64,000 nucleotides of DNA from Meghimatium bilineatum (lineage: Eukaryota > Mollusca > Gastropoda > Stylommatophora > Philomycidae). The notes beneath the pieces were generated by a model, which was given only the letters and a program-made list of their open reading frames with translations, did no database searches and was not told the origin of the DNA. Made by a program: the position numbers and the translations under genes. Each line of letters starts with the position of its first letter. Position 1 is the first letter of the stretch. This document shows, one piece after another, positions 21,201 to 31,410 of this stretch. The stretch lies in assembly GCA_034231615.1 (NCBI GenBank), contig CM067304.1, positions 15,713,444 through 15,777,443 of the forward strand, in the 5' to 3' direction.

Positions 21201-22965
21201 ATAATATGTCAGCCCCTAGTCTTCCATCAATCACAATATCATGTCAGCACGTAGTCTTCCATCAATCACATATATGGCAACACGTAGTCTTACATCAATC
21301 ACAATATCATATGTCAACACGTAGTCTTCCATCAATCACATATATGACAACACGTAGTCTTCCATCAATCACAATATCATATGTCAACACGTAGTCTTCC
21401 ATCAATCACATATATGTCAACACCTAGTCTTCCATCAATCACATATATGGCAACACGTAGTCTTCCATCAATCACATATATGGCAACACGTAGTCTTCCA
21501 TCAATCACATATATGTCAACACCTAGTCTTCCATCAATCACATATATGTCAACACCTAGTCTTCCATCAATCACATATATGTCAACACCTAGTCTTCCAT
21601 CAATCACATATATGGCAACACGTAGTCTTCCATCAATCACATATATGTCAACACCTAGTCTTCCATCAATCACATATATGGCAACACGTAGTCTTCCATC
21701 AATCACATATATGGCAACACGTAGTCTTCCATCAATCACATATATGGCAACACGTAGTCTTCCATCAATCACAATATCATATGTCAACACGTAGTCTTCC
21801 ATCAATCACATATATGTCAAAACCTAGTCTTCCATCAATCACATATATGGCAACACGTAGTCTTACATCAATCACAATATAATATGTCAGCACGTAGTCT
21901 TCCATCAATCACAATATCATATGTCAACACGTATTCTTCCATCAATCACAATATCATGTCAGCACGTAGTCTTCCATCAATCACAATATCATATGTCAGC
22001 ACGTAGTCTTCCATCAATCACAATATAATATGTCAGCACCTAGTCTTCCATCAATCACAATATCATATGTCAACACGTAGTCTTCCATCAATCACAATAT
22101 CATATGTCAACACGTAGTCTTCCATCAATCACAATATCATATGTCAACACGTGGTCTTCCATCAATCACAATATCATATGTCAACACGTATTCTTCCATC
22201 AATCACAATATCATGTCAGCACGTAGTCTTCCATCAATCACAATATCATATGTCAGCACGTAGTCTTCCATCAATCACAATATAATATGTCAGCACCTAG
22301 TCTTCCATCAATCACAATATCATATGTCAACACGTAGTCTTCCATCAATCACAATATAATATGTCAGCACGTAGTCTTCCATCAATCACAATATCATATG
22401 TCAACACGTATTCTTCCATCAATCACAATATCATGTCAGCACGTAGTCTTCCATCAATCACAATATCATATGTCAGCACGTAGTCTTCCATCAATCACAA
22501 TATAATATGTCAGCACCTAGTCTTCCATCAATCACAATATCATATGTCAACACGTAGTCTTCCATCAATCACAATATCATATGTCAACACGTAGTCTTCC
22601 ATCAATCACAATATCATATGTCAACACGTGGTCTTCCATCAATCACAATATCATATGTCAACACATAGTCTTCCATCAATCACAATATCATGTCAGCACG
22701 TAGTCTTCCATCAATCACAATGTCATATGTCAGCACATAGTCTTCCATCAATCACAATATCATATGTCAGCACGTAGTCTTCCATCAATCACAATATCAT
22801 GTCAACACGTAGTCTTCCATCAATCACAATATCATATGTCAGCACATAGTCTTCCATCAATCACAATATCATGTCAGCACGTAGTCTTCCATCAATCACA
22901 ATATCATATGTCAGCACATAGTCTTCCATCAATCACAATATCATATGTCAGCACGTAGTCCTCCA
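18240..22965 (+). repeat. Giant minisatellite, 33-37 bp unit, about 135 copies
   Basis: Core 'cacgtagtcttccatcaatc' followed by 'acaatatcatatgtcaa' or the shorter 'acatatatggcaa'. Positions vary in blocks (cgtag/cctag/catag; gtcaac/gtcagc/ggcaac). Higher-order duplication is visible, for example about 21925-22290 recurring at about 22390-22530. Open frames inside it are artefacts of a stop-poor unit. It lies exactly between the last DNMT1 exon and the first cathepsin D exon in the window. Confidence 0.97.
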
Positions 22966-23397
22966 GCAGTTTCTACCTTTGGAGATGCAGACGAGTGTGG
23001 AAAGATCTTGATTTTAGGATGGGTTGTTAGGATTGGGTATTTTTTTAGATGGATTTATTATGGTTTTGGGTTATGATTAGGCTGTATTAGTTGTAGAATA
23101 AACTATTTGGGTTATGGTTAGTATACTTTATTTCTCTGTAACCATACTGCTAGTAGCCCTGCCACGAGAGAGAGAGAGAGAGATCTGGTTCCCAAGTCAC
23201 CAACCTCAAATCTAACCAAAATCACACTTGCTGGACATTTTTGTCGTTATCAACATAGCCACAGACTTTCCTTTTATAAAATTGGGTCCAGACACAAAAA
23301 AGTTGAGAATCTGTGCTTAGATGTGGTGTACACAGTTTAAAATATTGAGAAACCCTGATGGTCCATATAATTCCATTTGTTTTGTTTGTTTTCTCAG
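22966..23397 (+). other. Non-coding stretch between array and cathepsin D exon
   Basis: Contains a short (GA)n run at 23168-23183. No exon was recognised; an upstream cathepsin D exon was looked for and not seen. Confidence 0.5.
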
Positions 23398-23539
23398 TTT
23401 GACTGTTAGTACTACAACATATTGCAATGGGGGCTGCAGGGCCATAGCTGATATTGGCACCTCGTTGCTCGCATGACACAGCAGTGAGATAGAAAAGTTG
23501 AATGCTCAGATTGGAGCTATCATGTTTGTAGAAGGAGAG
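23398..23539 (+). pseudogene. CTSD: Cathepsin D exon with second catalytic Asp, damaged
   Basis: After acceptor 'gttttctcag' one base completes a codon, then the frame reads LTVSTTTYCNGGCRAIADIGTSLLA-stop-HSSEIEKLNAQIGA and ends FVEGE before gtgggt. The normal family sequence is AIxDTGTSLLxGP. Here the active-site DTG is DIG (the Asp at 23450-23452 remains) and the Gly-Pro after LLA is replaced by TGA-His at 23474-23479. Homology continues undisturbed after the stop and joins exon 26102 in phase 0. The two changes sit in the catalytic loop. Confidence 0.87.
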
Positions 23540-23599
23540 GTGGGTTGATTTGTGTAGCTTATTGTTTATGTTTACCTAGAACAAGCAGAGGTATTATGA

Positions 23600-24140
23600 A
23601 ATCTACAGGGAAAGGAGGAAAGTGAAAGACAGCACATGGGGAAAGAAGGAAAGACTAAGACAACCTACAGGGAAAGAGAAAGATGGTCCACAAGGAGAAG
23701 GAAAGATACAGCCCACAGGGAAAGAAGGAAAGAGAGAGGCAGCCCACTGGGAAAGAAGGAAAGACTAAGACAACCTACAGGGAAAGAGAAAGATGGTCCA
23801 CAAGGAGAAGGAAAGATACAGCCCACAGGGAAAGAAGGAAAGAGAGGCAGCCCACTGGGAAAGAAGTAAAGAAACAGTTCACAGGGAAAGAAGTAAAGAA
23901 ACAGTTCACAGGGAAAGAAGGATAGCAAAAATCAGCCCACGTGGAAAGAAGGAAAGAGAAAGACAGCCCACAAGGAAAAAAAGAATGAGAAAGACATCCT
24001 ACAGGAAAAAGAGGGAAAGAAAAAAATAACCCACACGGAAAAGAAGGAAAGAGAAAGATAACCAACAAAGAAAGAAGGAAACTGCAAAATAACCGGCATG
24101 GAAAGAGGAAGATAACATTCATAGAGGAAAGAATGACACA
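23600..24140 (+). repeat. Purine-rich minisatellite 'gggaaagaaggaaag'
   Basis: Short units (about 21-30 bp, 'cagcccacagggaaagaagg') nested in a longer duplication of about 115 bp that begins near 23638 and again near 23752. Long frames on both strands come from the biased composition. Confidence 0.85.
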
Positions 24141-24576
24141 TTCAAAATGGTAAAACATGGAAAGAAATCAAAGCAATGGATTAAGATAAGCAGATATGGA
24201 AGAAATGTGTTAAGATTGTTTATTTCATTTATTTATGCTTTGTTTTGCCGGCCAATGAAAAGTACAGCAGTAGTCAGATTGGCATTCTTCAGTGATGTAA
24301 AGTTAGTTAGCACTCTGGCCTGTTATAATGAAGGTCACGGTTATATGCTACCCTTTCCTCACAAAATAAGTACCTTTCTGGTATTCACACGTATCAGAGT
24401 AATTTTCATCATGGCATACAAGGGACCCATTTTGCCTTTCCTCTTCAGCCCCAATTCACTTTGCCATACTTCAGCATATAGCCTGTTACCAGGACACATC
24501 ACATAAAACAAAAGTGGATGTGGGCTTTTTCTGGATCATTTGTGGTTTAGTGATTTTCTGAATAGACTGATGGTAG
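24141..24576 (+). other. Intron with no recognised feature
   Basis: Read on both strands; nothing supported. Confidence 0.4.
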
Positions 24577-24733
24577 CTGCGAAGACGGATGTGTCGGGCC
24601 ATTGACACAAATAACACACAGACAGTGTATTTCCATTCTCTGGAATACATCCAACTGGAAATCTTGTAGAACTATTGTCCTGTTACAAGAGAAATCCACG
24701 AGAGTTCGAGAACGAACGCTGAAGAAGAAGACT
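24577..24733 (+). mobile_element. SINE-B copy
   Basis: 'cgaagacggatgtgtcgggc' to 'gagaacgaacgctgaagaag'. Confidence 0.8.
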
Positions 24734-24849
24734 GATGTGCATCACCGTAGGAGTTTCATCTCTTTTATCAGATATGGAAGAGCATGTACGCTGATAGTTC
24801 CCATAACTCATTCACTGTATATCTTCCTCATTCTACTTCTCTGTCTATG

Positions 24850-25112
24850 AGTTGTTCGGTCCGAAAGGGGGGCAAAGAATAGGGACACTCTTTAACATTT
24901 ATGCATGTCATAAGAGGCGACTAAGAAAGTTGTAGGGTGGAGTTGGCTGTCACATCCCATATAGGGTCAAAGTGACCCAAGCGCATACTGAAGTCAGATG
25001 TTTCATGTTGAAAGGCGTAGACATTACAGCAAAGCTGTAAACCATGACACAATGCATTCCATTTGCCGGACTATAACCTGCTAATCTACAGGAATGTGAG
25101 AAATAATGCAGA
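24850..25112 (+). mobile_element. SINE-A, full length
   Basis: 'tcggtccgaaaggggggcaa' to 'aaataatgcagaagaagaaa'. Confidence 0.8.
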
Positions 25113-25471
25113 AGAAGAAAAAATCTTTACCCTTTACTGTAACCCCAAGCAATTTCGAACTCGTTCAATCTCTTAATAATAGTCTCTTCTCTCATGGTGT
25201 TCCAACCACCTGGACCTAGACTTCTAGTTCAGAAAAAATTCACATTGCAGCAAACAGGATTTGAACCAGATCTGCTCAGATGGCATCTACTCACCTCGCA
25301 ACTTGATTCAACATGTTTTCCGTCTTCTGCCACACTACACCTACCGGAAGTTTTTACAGGTGTGAAACCACAACATACTTCATCCACTCATGGGTTAGCT
25401 ATCTATTCTAAATCTTGCGGATCATTGATTGAAAGTCCTATACAGTAACTGACCTAGCCATTTGTCCAAAC

Positions 25472-26014
25472 CAGTGGTTGTCAAGTTGGGCCATTAGGCC
25501 CCTCAGGAGACCACAGCATATTGCTATGACCATAAATAAAAAATCGGAGATTAGGGACAGTGGATCTTTCTAGTGGGAGAAAGGGCAGAGAAAGATTTCC
25601 ACAATATTTAATATAATATAAACCTGGAAAAAAGTTAACAAGCTTTTATTTGAGGTTTCATTCTTCTTCTTCTTCTGCGTTCATTCTCAAACTCCTGCAG
25701 ATTAGCAGGATGTAGTCCAGAGAAAGGAATGCGTTGTGTCATGGTTTACAGCATTGCTGCGATATACGCGCCTTTCGGCCTGACACATCCGACTTCAGCA
25801 TGGCTTTGGGTCACTGACCCTATATGGGATGGGACAGCCAACTCCATCCCATAACCTCCTTAGTCGCCTTTTACGACATGCGTGGAAGGTAAACAGTGTT
25901 GCTATTCTTTGCTACCATTCGGGCCCCGGGAACACACGGGCGGAGGTTTCATTCAAACAGAAGCATAATTGTGCAGAAAGAGTTGACAGGGAAAAAAAGG
26001 TTTAAGAATTGCTG
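25472..26014. mobile_element. Small hAT-like non-autonomous element, split by a SINE
   Basis: The left end 'cagtggttgtcaagttgg' and the reverse complement of the right end 'cagcaattcttaaacc' resemble hAT terminal repeats (CAGTGGTTCTCAA type). They are flanked by imperfect 8-bp duplications gtccaaac (25464-25471) and gtataaac (26015-26022), 6 of 8 matching. Without the SINE-A it is about 250 bases with no coding capacity. Confidence 0.6.
25663..25942 (-). mobile_element. SINE-A reference copy with target-site duplication
   Basis: 280 bases between direct repeats of 'gaggtttcatt' (25652-25662 and 25943-25953). On its own strand it runs from head 'cccgtgtgttcccggggccc', through 'gagcaaagaatagcaacact', 'ggcgactaaggaggttatgg', 'gggtcagtgacccaaagcc' and 'ctggactacatcctgctaat', to the end 'gagaatgaacgcagaag' plus (GAA)n. 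The duplication and 3' simple tail show retroposition. No clear tRNA A/B boxes are seen in the head, so its RNA ancestor is unknown. Confidence 0.9.
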
Positions 26015-26101
26015 GTATAAACTATAAGCAGTTTGTTATATGTTATTGTTTTCAAAATTTCCGTGAGTTGTAGATCAAATTTTGACACTTTCATCCTGCA
26101 G

Positions 26102-26200
26102 TATCTGGTTGTGTGTGCTAACATTCCAAAAATGCCAAATGTGACCTTTACCATTGGAGGACAGGGATTTGTGCTTACACCTCAACAACATGTTCTCCAG
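26102..26200 (+). CDS. CTSD: Cathepsin D exon, C-terminal lobe strand
   Basis: 33 codons in phase 0 after 'catcctgcag': LVVCANIPKMPNVTFTIGG then FVLTPQQHVLQ, ending at donor gttagt. This is the cathepsin D segment 'Y(I/M)xxCxxIPxLPxxTFxxGGxxFxLTPxxYxLK' with its conserved Cys. No damage is seen. Confidence 0.9.
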
Positions 26201-26359
26201 GTTAGTTTATTTCAGTTTCATTAGTGGAAGAGTAGTATGTCGTCAAGTAGCTAATATACCACTCTCTTAAGTTTTGAGGATATTGGTTCAAATTCTCTGT
26301 AAGAAATTTTTTATTCAGGGATTAATCTATAATAAAATCTGCACTGAAATATGCCCCTT

Positions 26360-26665
26360 GGAAACTGCAATAGTGTAGTGTTAAGTCATCTGCCCACCAA
26401 CCAGCACACCTGGGTTTCAAGTCCATTTATTATTCATAGGATGAAACAAAATTTACTCTTATGGTTCCCTCAGAAACCAGGAAGTGAGGTACCAGGGCTC
26501 ATGCTTTGGGAAGGTTGAGAAATTGTACCATTACTACTTAAAAAGTGTGGTAGGAGGTGCTAGTCAGGCGATTTATGGTTAACCACAGACTAGGCATCTC
26601 AGTACTTATGGGAAACTGTGCTATGATGCTGGCTCATAATTTACCTGTACCGTTACGTTACTTCT
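26360..26665 (+). mobile_element. SINE-E, tRNA-derived, most complete copy
   Basis: Head 'atagtgtagtgttaagtcat' resembles an A box and 'ctgggtttcaagtcc' a B box, followed by the body 'gtaccagggctcatgctttg' to 'tggctcataatttacctg'. Found also at 11645 and 55113. Confidence 0.7.
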
Positions 26666-26954
26666 GCTCAATGACTCAAATCATTACTCTTTCGACTTCC
26701 AGTTGCACCAAGATAGCGGCGTAGTCAAGTCATTTTTGCCATTATGATACATTCGTTGTATTCCACACAAAAAAGCTAATTTGCAGGATGCCCCCTGAAA
26801 ACCAGCGTTCAGGTAGGTATCATAGATACTTCCTCACCGTCGAGTCAGAAAACGTTGGCCCATGAGATGTCGAACTTGAAAGAGGAGGTTTACGCTACAC
26901 AATTGAATCCATGCACCATATTCTTCTTCTTCTTCTTTCGTTCGCTAATAATGT

Positions 26955-28736
26955 CTATATCTGCAGTGTTGTTTCTTGTATAAATTGAACAGTGTTTTCC
27001 ATTTCTTGTTTTGTACCATAAAGTTTAACATTCATTGGTGTATCAGAAGGCCAGTATGTGCATCTTAATGTGTCATAGTTTGCACATTCTTGAAGGATAT
27101 GTTCTGAAGTCTGGTTGACTTGTCCACAATTACACTTTGCTGTTGTGCCAATTTTAAATTTTGTATACATATGGCTGTTTAGTCTATTGTGTCCAGTTCT
27201 CAGTCGAAATATGATGACCTGTTCTTGTCTGTTAAGTAGGTGGTAGTCATCCCGTGGAGGTAAGTTAGGCTTTCGTTGTGCCTTTATCATGGATTTCTTT
27301 TGGTGATAGCTGATTGGTATATCCGGTTGCTGCATGTTAGCACCTTCCTTGGCGAGTTGATCAGCTCTCTCATTTCCTGCTATTCCACAGTGTGATGGAA
27401 TCCATTGCAGTATAACTCTACACCTATTTTGTACTATGGACAATACCTCTTTTAACTCTGGAAGTTTATTGGATTGTAATGCCTCTAGTACTGACCTTGC
27501 ATCTGTAAGTATTACAATAGGGTGTGAGGTCCTGTCCAATGTTAACAGTTTCTCTGCAGCTGTATAAATAGCTTTGACTTCAGAGTCATAGTTGTTGCAG
27601 TAATTCCCTGTTGGTATACAAGTGGTATCAGTGGTGCCATCTGGGTATTCTACATATACACCACTTCCTCCATTTTTTACTGCATTCTGTGCTGATCCAT
27701 CTGTATATACTCTGGTCCATAGATCACTTGGGTAAACATCATCAAGGAAACTTAGAGCTGCTACTCTTTTCTGCAGATTATTCTGATGTTCATCCCCATG
27801 CACACCTGCTACTGTTGTTTGGATGGTCACTGGTAGGCATGTCCGTTTTTCCCATGGGGTGTGTTCTGGTTGAGATGTCAGTGGTATTGTTACCTCTGGT
27901 AGATCCGATACCTGTCTACGTAGATGCTTGGCCTGGTGTATGAAGCTGCTTCTTTTAAGCCGTCCTTGTGATAGATTCTGGAATCTTTCCTTCATTGGGT
28001 GACTATGGTGGGAAAGAAACTTTTCTCCATGAATTATAATTTTAGTATCTCTACGCTCTTTCAATGACTGCATCCCTTCGATATTCTGCATTTCTATGAT
28101 TGGTGTGGATCTCATTGCGCCTGTAATGATTCTAAGTGCTTGGTTCTGTACTCTATCTAGGTTTTGTAGTGTAGTGTTTGATGATGAACTCCATGCTGTA
28201 GAACCATATTCCAAGTGTGGTCGAATGGCTTGTTGGTATACATTTTTTAGAATTCTTTCATTAGCTCCCCAAGTTGTCCCACTCAGTTTTCTTAGTATAG
28301 CTATCTTCCTTCTAGCCTTTGTTTCTGCTTTGCTGATATGATGTTTCCATGTCATTTTGGCATCAAATGTTACACCAAGATATGTGGGTTGGTCATCTAG
28401 CTTTAAGATAGTTTTATTTACATAGATGTTTCCTGCTCTTTGTTTTGGTGAAAGTGTAAAAAGGGTTGTTGCTGACTTCTCTATATTGATACTTACACAC
28501 CATTTGTCAGCCCAATTAGTCAAAATGTCCATGGCTCTCTGAAGCATTTTTGTGGTAACCATGGCGCTCTCATGTGTGCACCAGAGAACCAAGTCATCTG
28601 CATATAGTGCTGCCTTAGTTCCACAGGGTATTTCTTCAATTAGATCATTGATAAATATGAGAAAAAGAGTGGGTGATAGAACTCCTCCCTGAGGCACTCC
28701 ATGGCGTAGTAATACTTTCCTCCTTTTTTTTGCCAT
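26955..28736 (-). CDS. LINE-1 copy 1: RT C-terminal part, RNase H, zinc motif
   Basis: 593 codons after the frameshift. RT box C (YADD) is near residues 45-48, thumb segment TYLGVTFDAKMTWKHH follows, RNase H acidic residues lie in VYTDGS (about 343), YDSEV and LTDARS, with the His/Asp region SHCGIAGNERAD. The end has a CxCx(7)HxxxxC zinc motif. The listed ATG lies at the break, so it is not a natural start; the natural protein continues from the frame at 28645-30822. Confidence 0.9.
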   Translation of the reverse strand: MAKKRRKVLLRHGVPQGGVLSPTLFLIFINDLIEEIPCGTKAALYADDLVLWCTHESAMVTTKMLQRAMDILTNWADKWCVSINIEKSATTLFTLSPKQRAGNIYVNKTILKLDDQPTYLGVTFDAKMTWKHHISKAETKARRKIAILRKLSGTTWGANERILKNVYQQAIRPHLEYGSTAWSSSSNTTLQNLDRVQNQALRIITGAMRSTPIIEMQNIEGMQSLKERRDTKIIIHGEKFLSHHSHPMKERFQNLSQGRLKRSSFIHQAKHLRRQVSDLPEVTIPLTSQPEHTPWEKRTCLPVTIQTTVAGVHGDEHQNNLQKRVAALSFLDDVYPSDLWTRVYTDGSAQNAVKNGGSGVYVEYPDGTTDTTCIPTGNYCNNYDSEVKAIYTAAEKLLTLDRTSHPIVILTDARSVLEALQSNKLPELKEVLSIVQNRCRVILQWIPSHCGIAGNERADQLAKEGANMQQPDIPISYHQKKSMIKAQRKPNLPPRDDYHLLNRQEQVIIFRLRTGHNRLNSHMYTKFKIGTTAKCNCGQVNQTSEHILQECANYDTLRCTYWPSDTPMNVKLYGTKQEMENTVQFIQETTLQI

Positions 28737-30822
28737 TTACTTGTACTCTGGCTCTTCTATTGTGAAGAAAGGCTTTCGTCCATCTATACATATTTCCACA
28801 TATCTTGTAGTTTCTCATTTTTTGAAGCAATCCTTCTTTCCATACTTTATCAAAGGCCTTCTGTAAATCAATCCATGCCACTAAAACTGATTTTTTGTCT
28901 TGGAAAGCATCCTCAATTTCCTGTGAGAGGTATGTGGTTTGATCCTCTGTGGAGTAGCATTGCCTGAAACCTGCCTGCTGTGGTGCAAGGAATTTTCTAC
29001 TTTCCAGGTGAAATTTTAGTCTTAGGTTTATGATGCGCTCCATTGTTTTGCACAGGCAACTTGTAAGACTAATTGGTCTGTAGCTAGTTGGTGTTGTTCC
29101 ATCTTTTCCAGGTTTAAGCAGAGGGACCATAATTGATTCTCTCCAGATTTGTGGTATTTTCCCAGTAGACCAGCTAATATTTAGGATGTCCAATAGTTTC
29201 CTTCTGGCTGTTGTTCCTAGATTCTTTATCATTTCATTTGATATTTCATCAATTCCTGGAGACTTATTTAGCTTTAGTTTAGAGACTGCTAATTCCAATT
29301 CACTATATGTGAACAATGTATCCATAATTTCATCTGCACTGTTTTCATCACTGATTCTAGTCTGAGCATGTTCCAATTTACTTTTTTGGTCGCTCCGCAC
29401 TGTATGCTGTTTCTCTGGACTAATTTCAATATTGCAGTCTTGAGCAAATATCCTAGCGAAATTATCTACTGCTTGCTTTCCTGTAATCATTTTGCCATTC
29501 TGTACGAGTGTTATGTTTGTGCTTCTTCCTGTTCCCTCATCATTTAGTTGTTTGACCAGTTTCCACAGTTTTCTTCCATCCTTTTCAAAATTTAAGGATT
29601 CTGTTTTCTCTTTCCAGCTCTTTCTTCTAGCTTCTAGTTTGGCTCTTTGGAATTTAGCTTTTGCGTGTTGATGTTTGTTGTGATGTTCCTGGCTTGGGTT
29701 ATTTTCCACTTCCGTCCGTGCTTTTTCTAATTCCTCTTGCAGCAGTTCTAGTTGTTCACTCCAGTATGGCTTGTATTGTTTGCATGCTCCTCTTGGTATT
29801 GCTTCCTTAGCAGCTTGATGAATACATTTATTGAACTCTTTGACTATGGCGTTTATGTCTTTTCCTTCCATGTCTATTTGTCCAGCTAAAACACTACTGC
29901 GGTGTTTAAATAGTCCCCAATTTGCTTTTTTATAATTCCATCTTGGAAGGCTAGATGCATTTCCTGTGAGTTCATTTTTAATACTAAGGAGGACTGGTCG
30001 ATGGTCGCTACCTCCAAGTTGCTTCCCCACTGTTCTATTGATTTCCCAGTTTAGGTCTGCTGAGTACAATGCCAAGTCTGGCGTGGAAGTGGTTTGCCAT
30101 GCTCTTGAGTAGTATGTTGGAGGATCTTTTGGCTTATTAAGCAATAGAAGACATTTATCGTCTTGCCAGCTTTCAAGTTCTTCTCCTCTTTTATCCATGT
30201 GGTCATAACCCCAGCTTTGTGAGTGACTATTAAAATCTCCACATACTATCAGTCTTCCTCTGTACGGTATTGTGTCCAGGGAAAGGGACTGGTCATTTGG
30301 ACAATAATAATTTAATAGGTTGAAGTCTGTGTTCTTGGTCTTTAGTTGAAGGACCTGATATTCTGCTCCTTCCATGTATAGCTCAGTTTGATGTGCGCTG
30401 ATATTATTTTTGACTAGAGTTAGTATACCTCCTTTTCTTCTGTCTACTCGATCAGCTCTAAAGCACTGATAACCTGCAATTTTAAAGGCTACATCTTTGC
30501 TGAGGTGTGTCTCTTGTATGCAACAAATGCTGACCTGTTCCTTGTGAAGGGTGTTTTCTAATTCTAATTTCTTGCTAAAGCCATCTTTTTTGCTATTTAC
30601 ACCCTCAGCATTCCAGTGCATTATTGTAAGTGATGTCTCATTGGTTGGTAATATTTGTTGGTCAGTGATATTACTCTTGTGCCTCCTGGCTCCACAAGGC
30701 AATCGAAGAGGACCTCCAGTCGTATGGGGTGGGCCCTTTCGAGGTATAGGGCCCGGTGCTACTCCTGCCTGGTGAGTCGTCACAGGGTTAGCACCATAAC
30801 GGGGTAATGCAGATATAGACAT
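28645..30822 (-). CDS. LINE-1 copy 1: endonuclease and RT N-terminal part
   Basis: 725 codons from MSISALPRYG. A Pro-rich leader of about 60 residues precedes the APE-type endonuclease (about 65-285), which nicks target DNA to prime reverse transcription. A linker rich in Lys/Glu follows, then RT from about residue 480 to the frameshift after NGKK. The last residues are out-of-frame translation. The leader and 196 bases of 5' sequence (30823-31018) are shared with copy 3. Confidence 0.9.
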   Translation of the reverse strand: MSISALPRYGANPVTTHQAGVAPGPIPRKGPPHTTGGPLRLPCGARRHKSNITDQQILPTNETSLTIMHWNAEGVNSKKDGFSKKLELENTLHKEQVSICCIQETHLSKDVAFKIAGYQCFRADRVDRRKGGILTLVKNNISAHQTELYMEGAEYQVLQLKTKNTDFNLLNYYCPNDQSLSLDTIPYRGRLIVCGDFNSHSQSWGYDHMDKRGEELESWQDDKCLLLLNKPKDPPTYYSRAWQTTSTPDLALYSADLNWEINRTVGKQLGGSDHRPVLLSIKNELTGNASSLPRWNYKKANWGLFKHRSSVLAGQIDMEGKDINAIVKEFNKCIHQAAKEAIPRGACKQYKPYWSEQLELLQEELEKARTEVENNPSQEHHNKHQHAKAKFQRAKLEARRKSWKEKTESLNFEKDGRKLWKLVKQLNDEGTGRSTNITLVQNGKMITGKQAVDNFARIFAQDCNIEISPEKQHTVRSDQKSKLEHAQTRISDENSADEIMDTLFTYSELELAVSKLKLNKSPGIDEISNEMIKNLGTTARRKLLDILNISWSTGKIPQIWRESIMVPLLKPGKDGTTPTSYRPISLTSCLCKTMERIINLRLKFHLESRKFLAPQQAGFRQCYSTEDQTTYLSQEIEDAFQDKKSVLVAWIDLQKAFDKVWKEGLLQKMRNYKICGNMYRWTKAFLHNRRARVQVNGKKKEESITTPWSASGRSSITHSFSHIYQ

Positions 30823-31327
30823 TCATGTGCGATAATGCATGACATTCTGATTGTTGCGGTGCGCCTTCTGGCCAAATGTCGCTGACTTCAGCACCTTTAC
30901 TTGCTAGGCAAGACTGTGGTCCTGCCCGAATGTGGGAGGGCCCGGCCAGTCTTAGTTTCCAGCCTCTGCTGGCTGGACTAAGCCCCATCTCCACGCCAAG
31001 GAGCTGGCCTCGATGGGGATGCACCATATGAAAAGCGGTCAAATGTCGTTCAAGAGCAGAGACACAAAGTAAATTACAGGAACCAAATAACCATAACTAA
31101 ATAGAACATTCTGACTATAGCAAACAGATTCCAAATAAAAATTATCAACTCTGCTGCCTGCATCTGAGGAGCAGTGCAGACACCAGAATACACACTACAG
31201 AATTGTCCTAGTTTCACTGTTGACAGAACAACAATCTGGCCCACAGGAGCTTCTCTGCAAAACAAGTTGTGGGGAATACAGGATGACCTAAAACAAATAG
31301 CTCTATACATGACAAAGAACGAATGTG

Positions 31328-31410
31328 TGTTGCTGGTGCCAGGGAGGGAAGTAAAGAACAGCAACACTGTTGCCTGTCATCACATACATCTTAGGAGGAG
31401 TTAGCCAGAT
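31328..31410 (+). mobile_element. SINE-A head fragment
   Basis: 'tgttgctggtgccagggagg' to 'cttaggaggagttagcc'. Confidence 0.55.

Larger units (their letters stand above)
26922..31018 (-). mobile_element. LINE-1 copy 1, full length, I-superfamily-like
   Basis: About 4.1 kb between duplications of 'atgcaccatat' (26911-26921 and 31019-31029), with 3' end '...agcgaacgaaagaag' and a (GAA)n tail. A polyprotein frame starts at 30822. APE endonuclease: Asn in HWNAEG (residue about 71), Glu in CIQETH (about 104), GDFN (195-198), SDHRPV (272-277). Reverse transcriptase: SYRPISLTS, WIDLQKAFDKVWK, HGVPQGGVLSPTLF, YADD. RNase H: YTDGS, DSEVKA, LTDARS and NERADQLAKEG. The C-terminal zinc motif is CNCG...TSEHILQEC. 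No separate gag frame was seen. The frame is broken once, near 28725, by an extra T in a T-run, separating 28645-30822 from 26955-28736. Confidence 0.93.

Noticed and set aside
18491..21805. Many ORFs on both strands inside the giant array
   Set aside because: They come from a stop-poor repeat unit and change frame with unit length; no coding signal.
18240..22965. CRISPR-like look of regularly repeated about 35-base units
   Set aside because: There are no unique spacers; the units are contiguous variants of one sequence and the DNA is animal.
23636..24158. Lys/Arg/Glu-rich and Phe/Ser/Leu-rich ORFs on opposite strands
   Set aside because: Both are translations of one purine-rich tandem repeat.
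27611..28341. Plus-strand ORFs opposite the LINE-1 RT/RNase H
   Set aside because: Antisense shadows of the LINE coding frame; the same shadows occur at 59003-59248 in copy 3.
30788..31042. An 84-codon minus-strand ORF as a LINE gag (ORF1)
   Set aside because: It overlaps the start of the polyprotein, runs past the element's 5' end into flanking DNA and has no CCHC knuckles or coiled coil.
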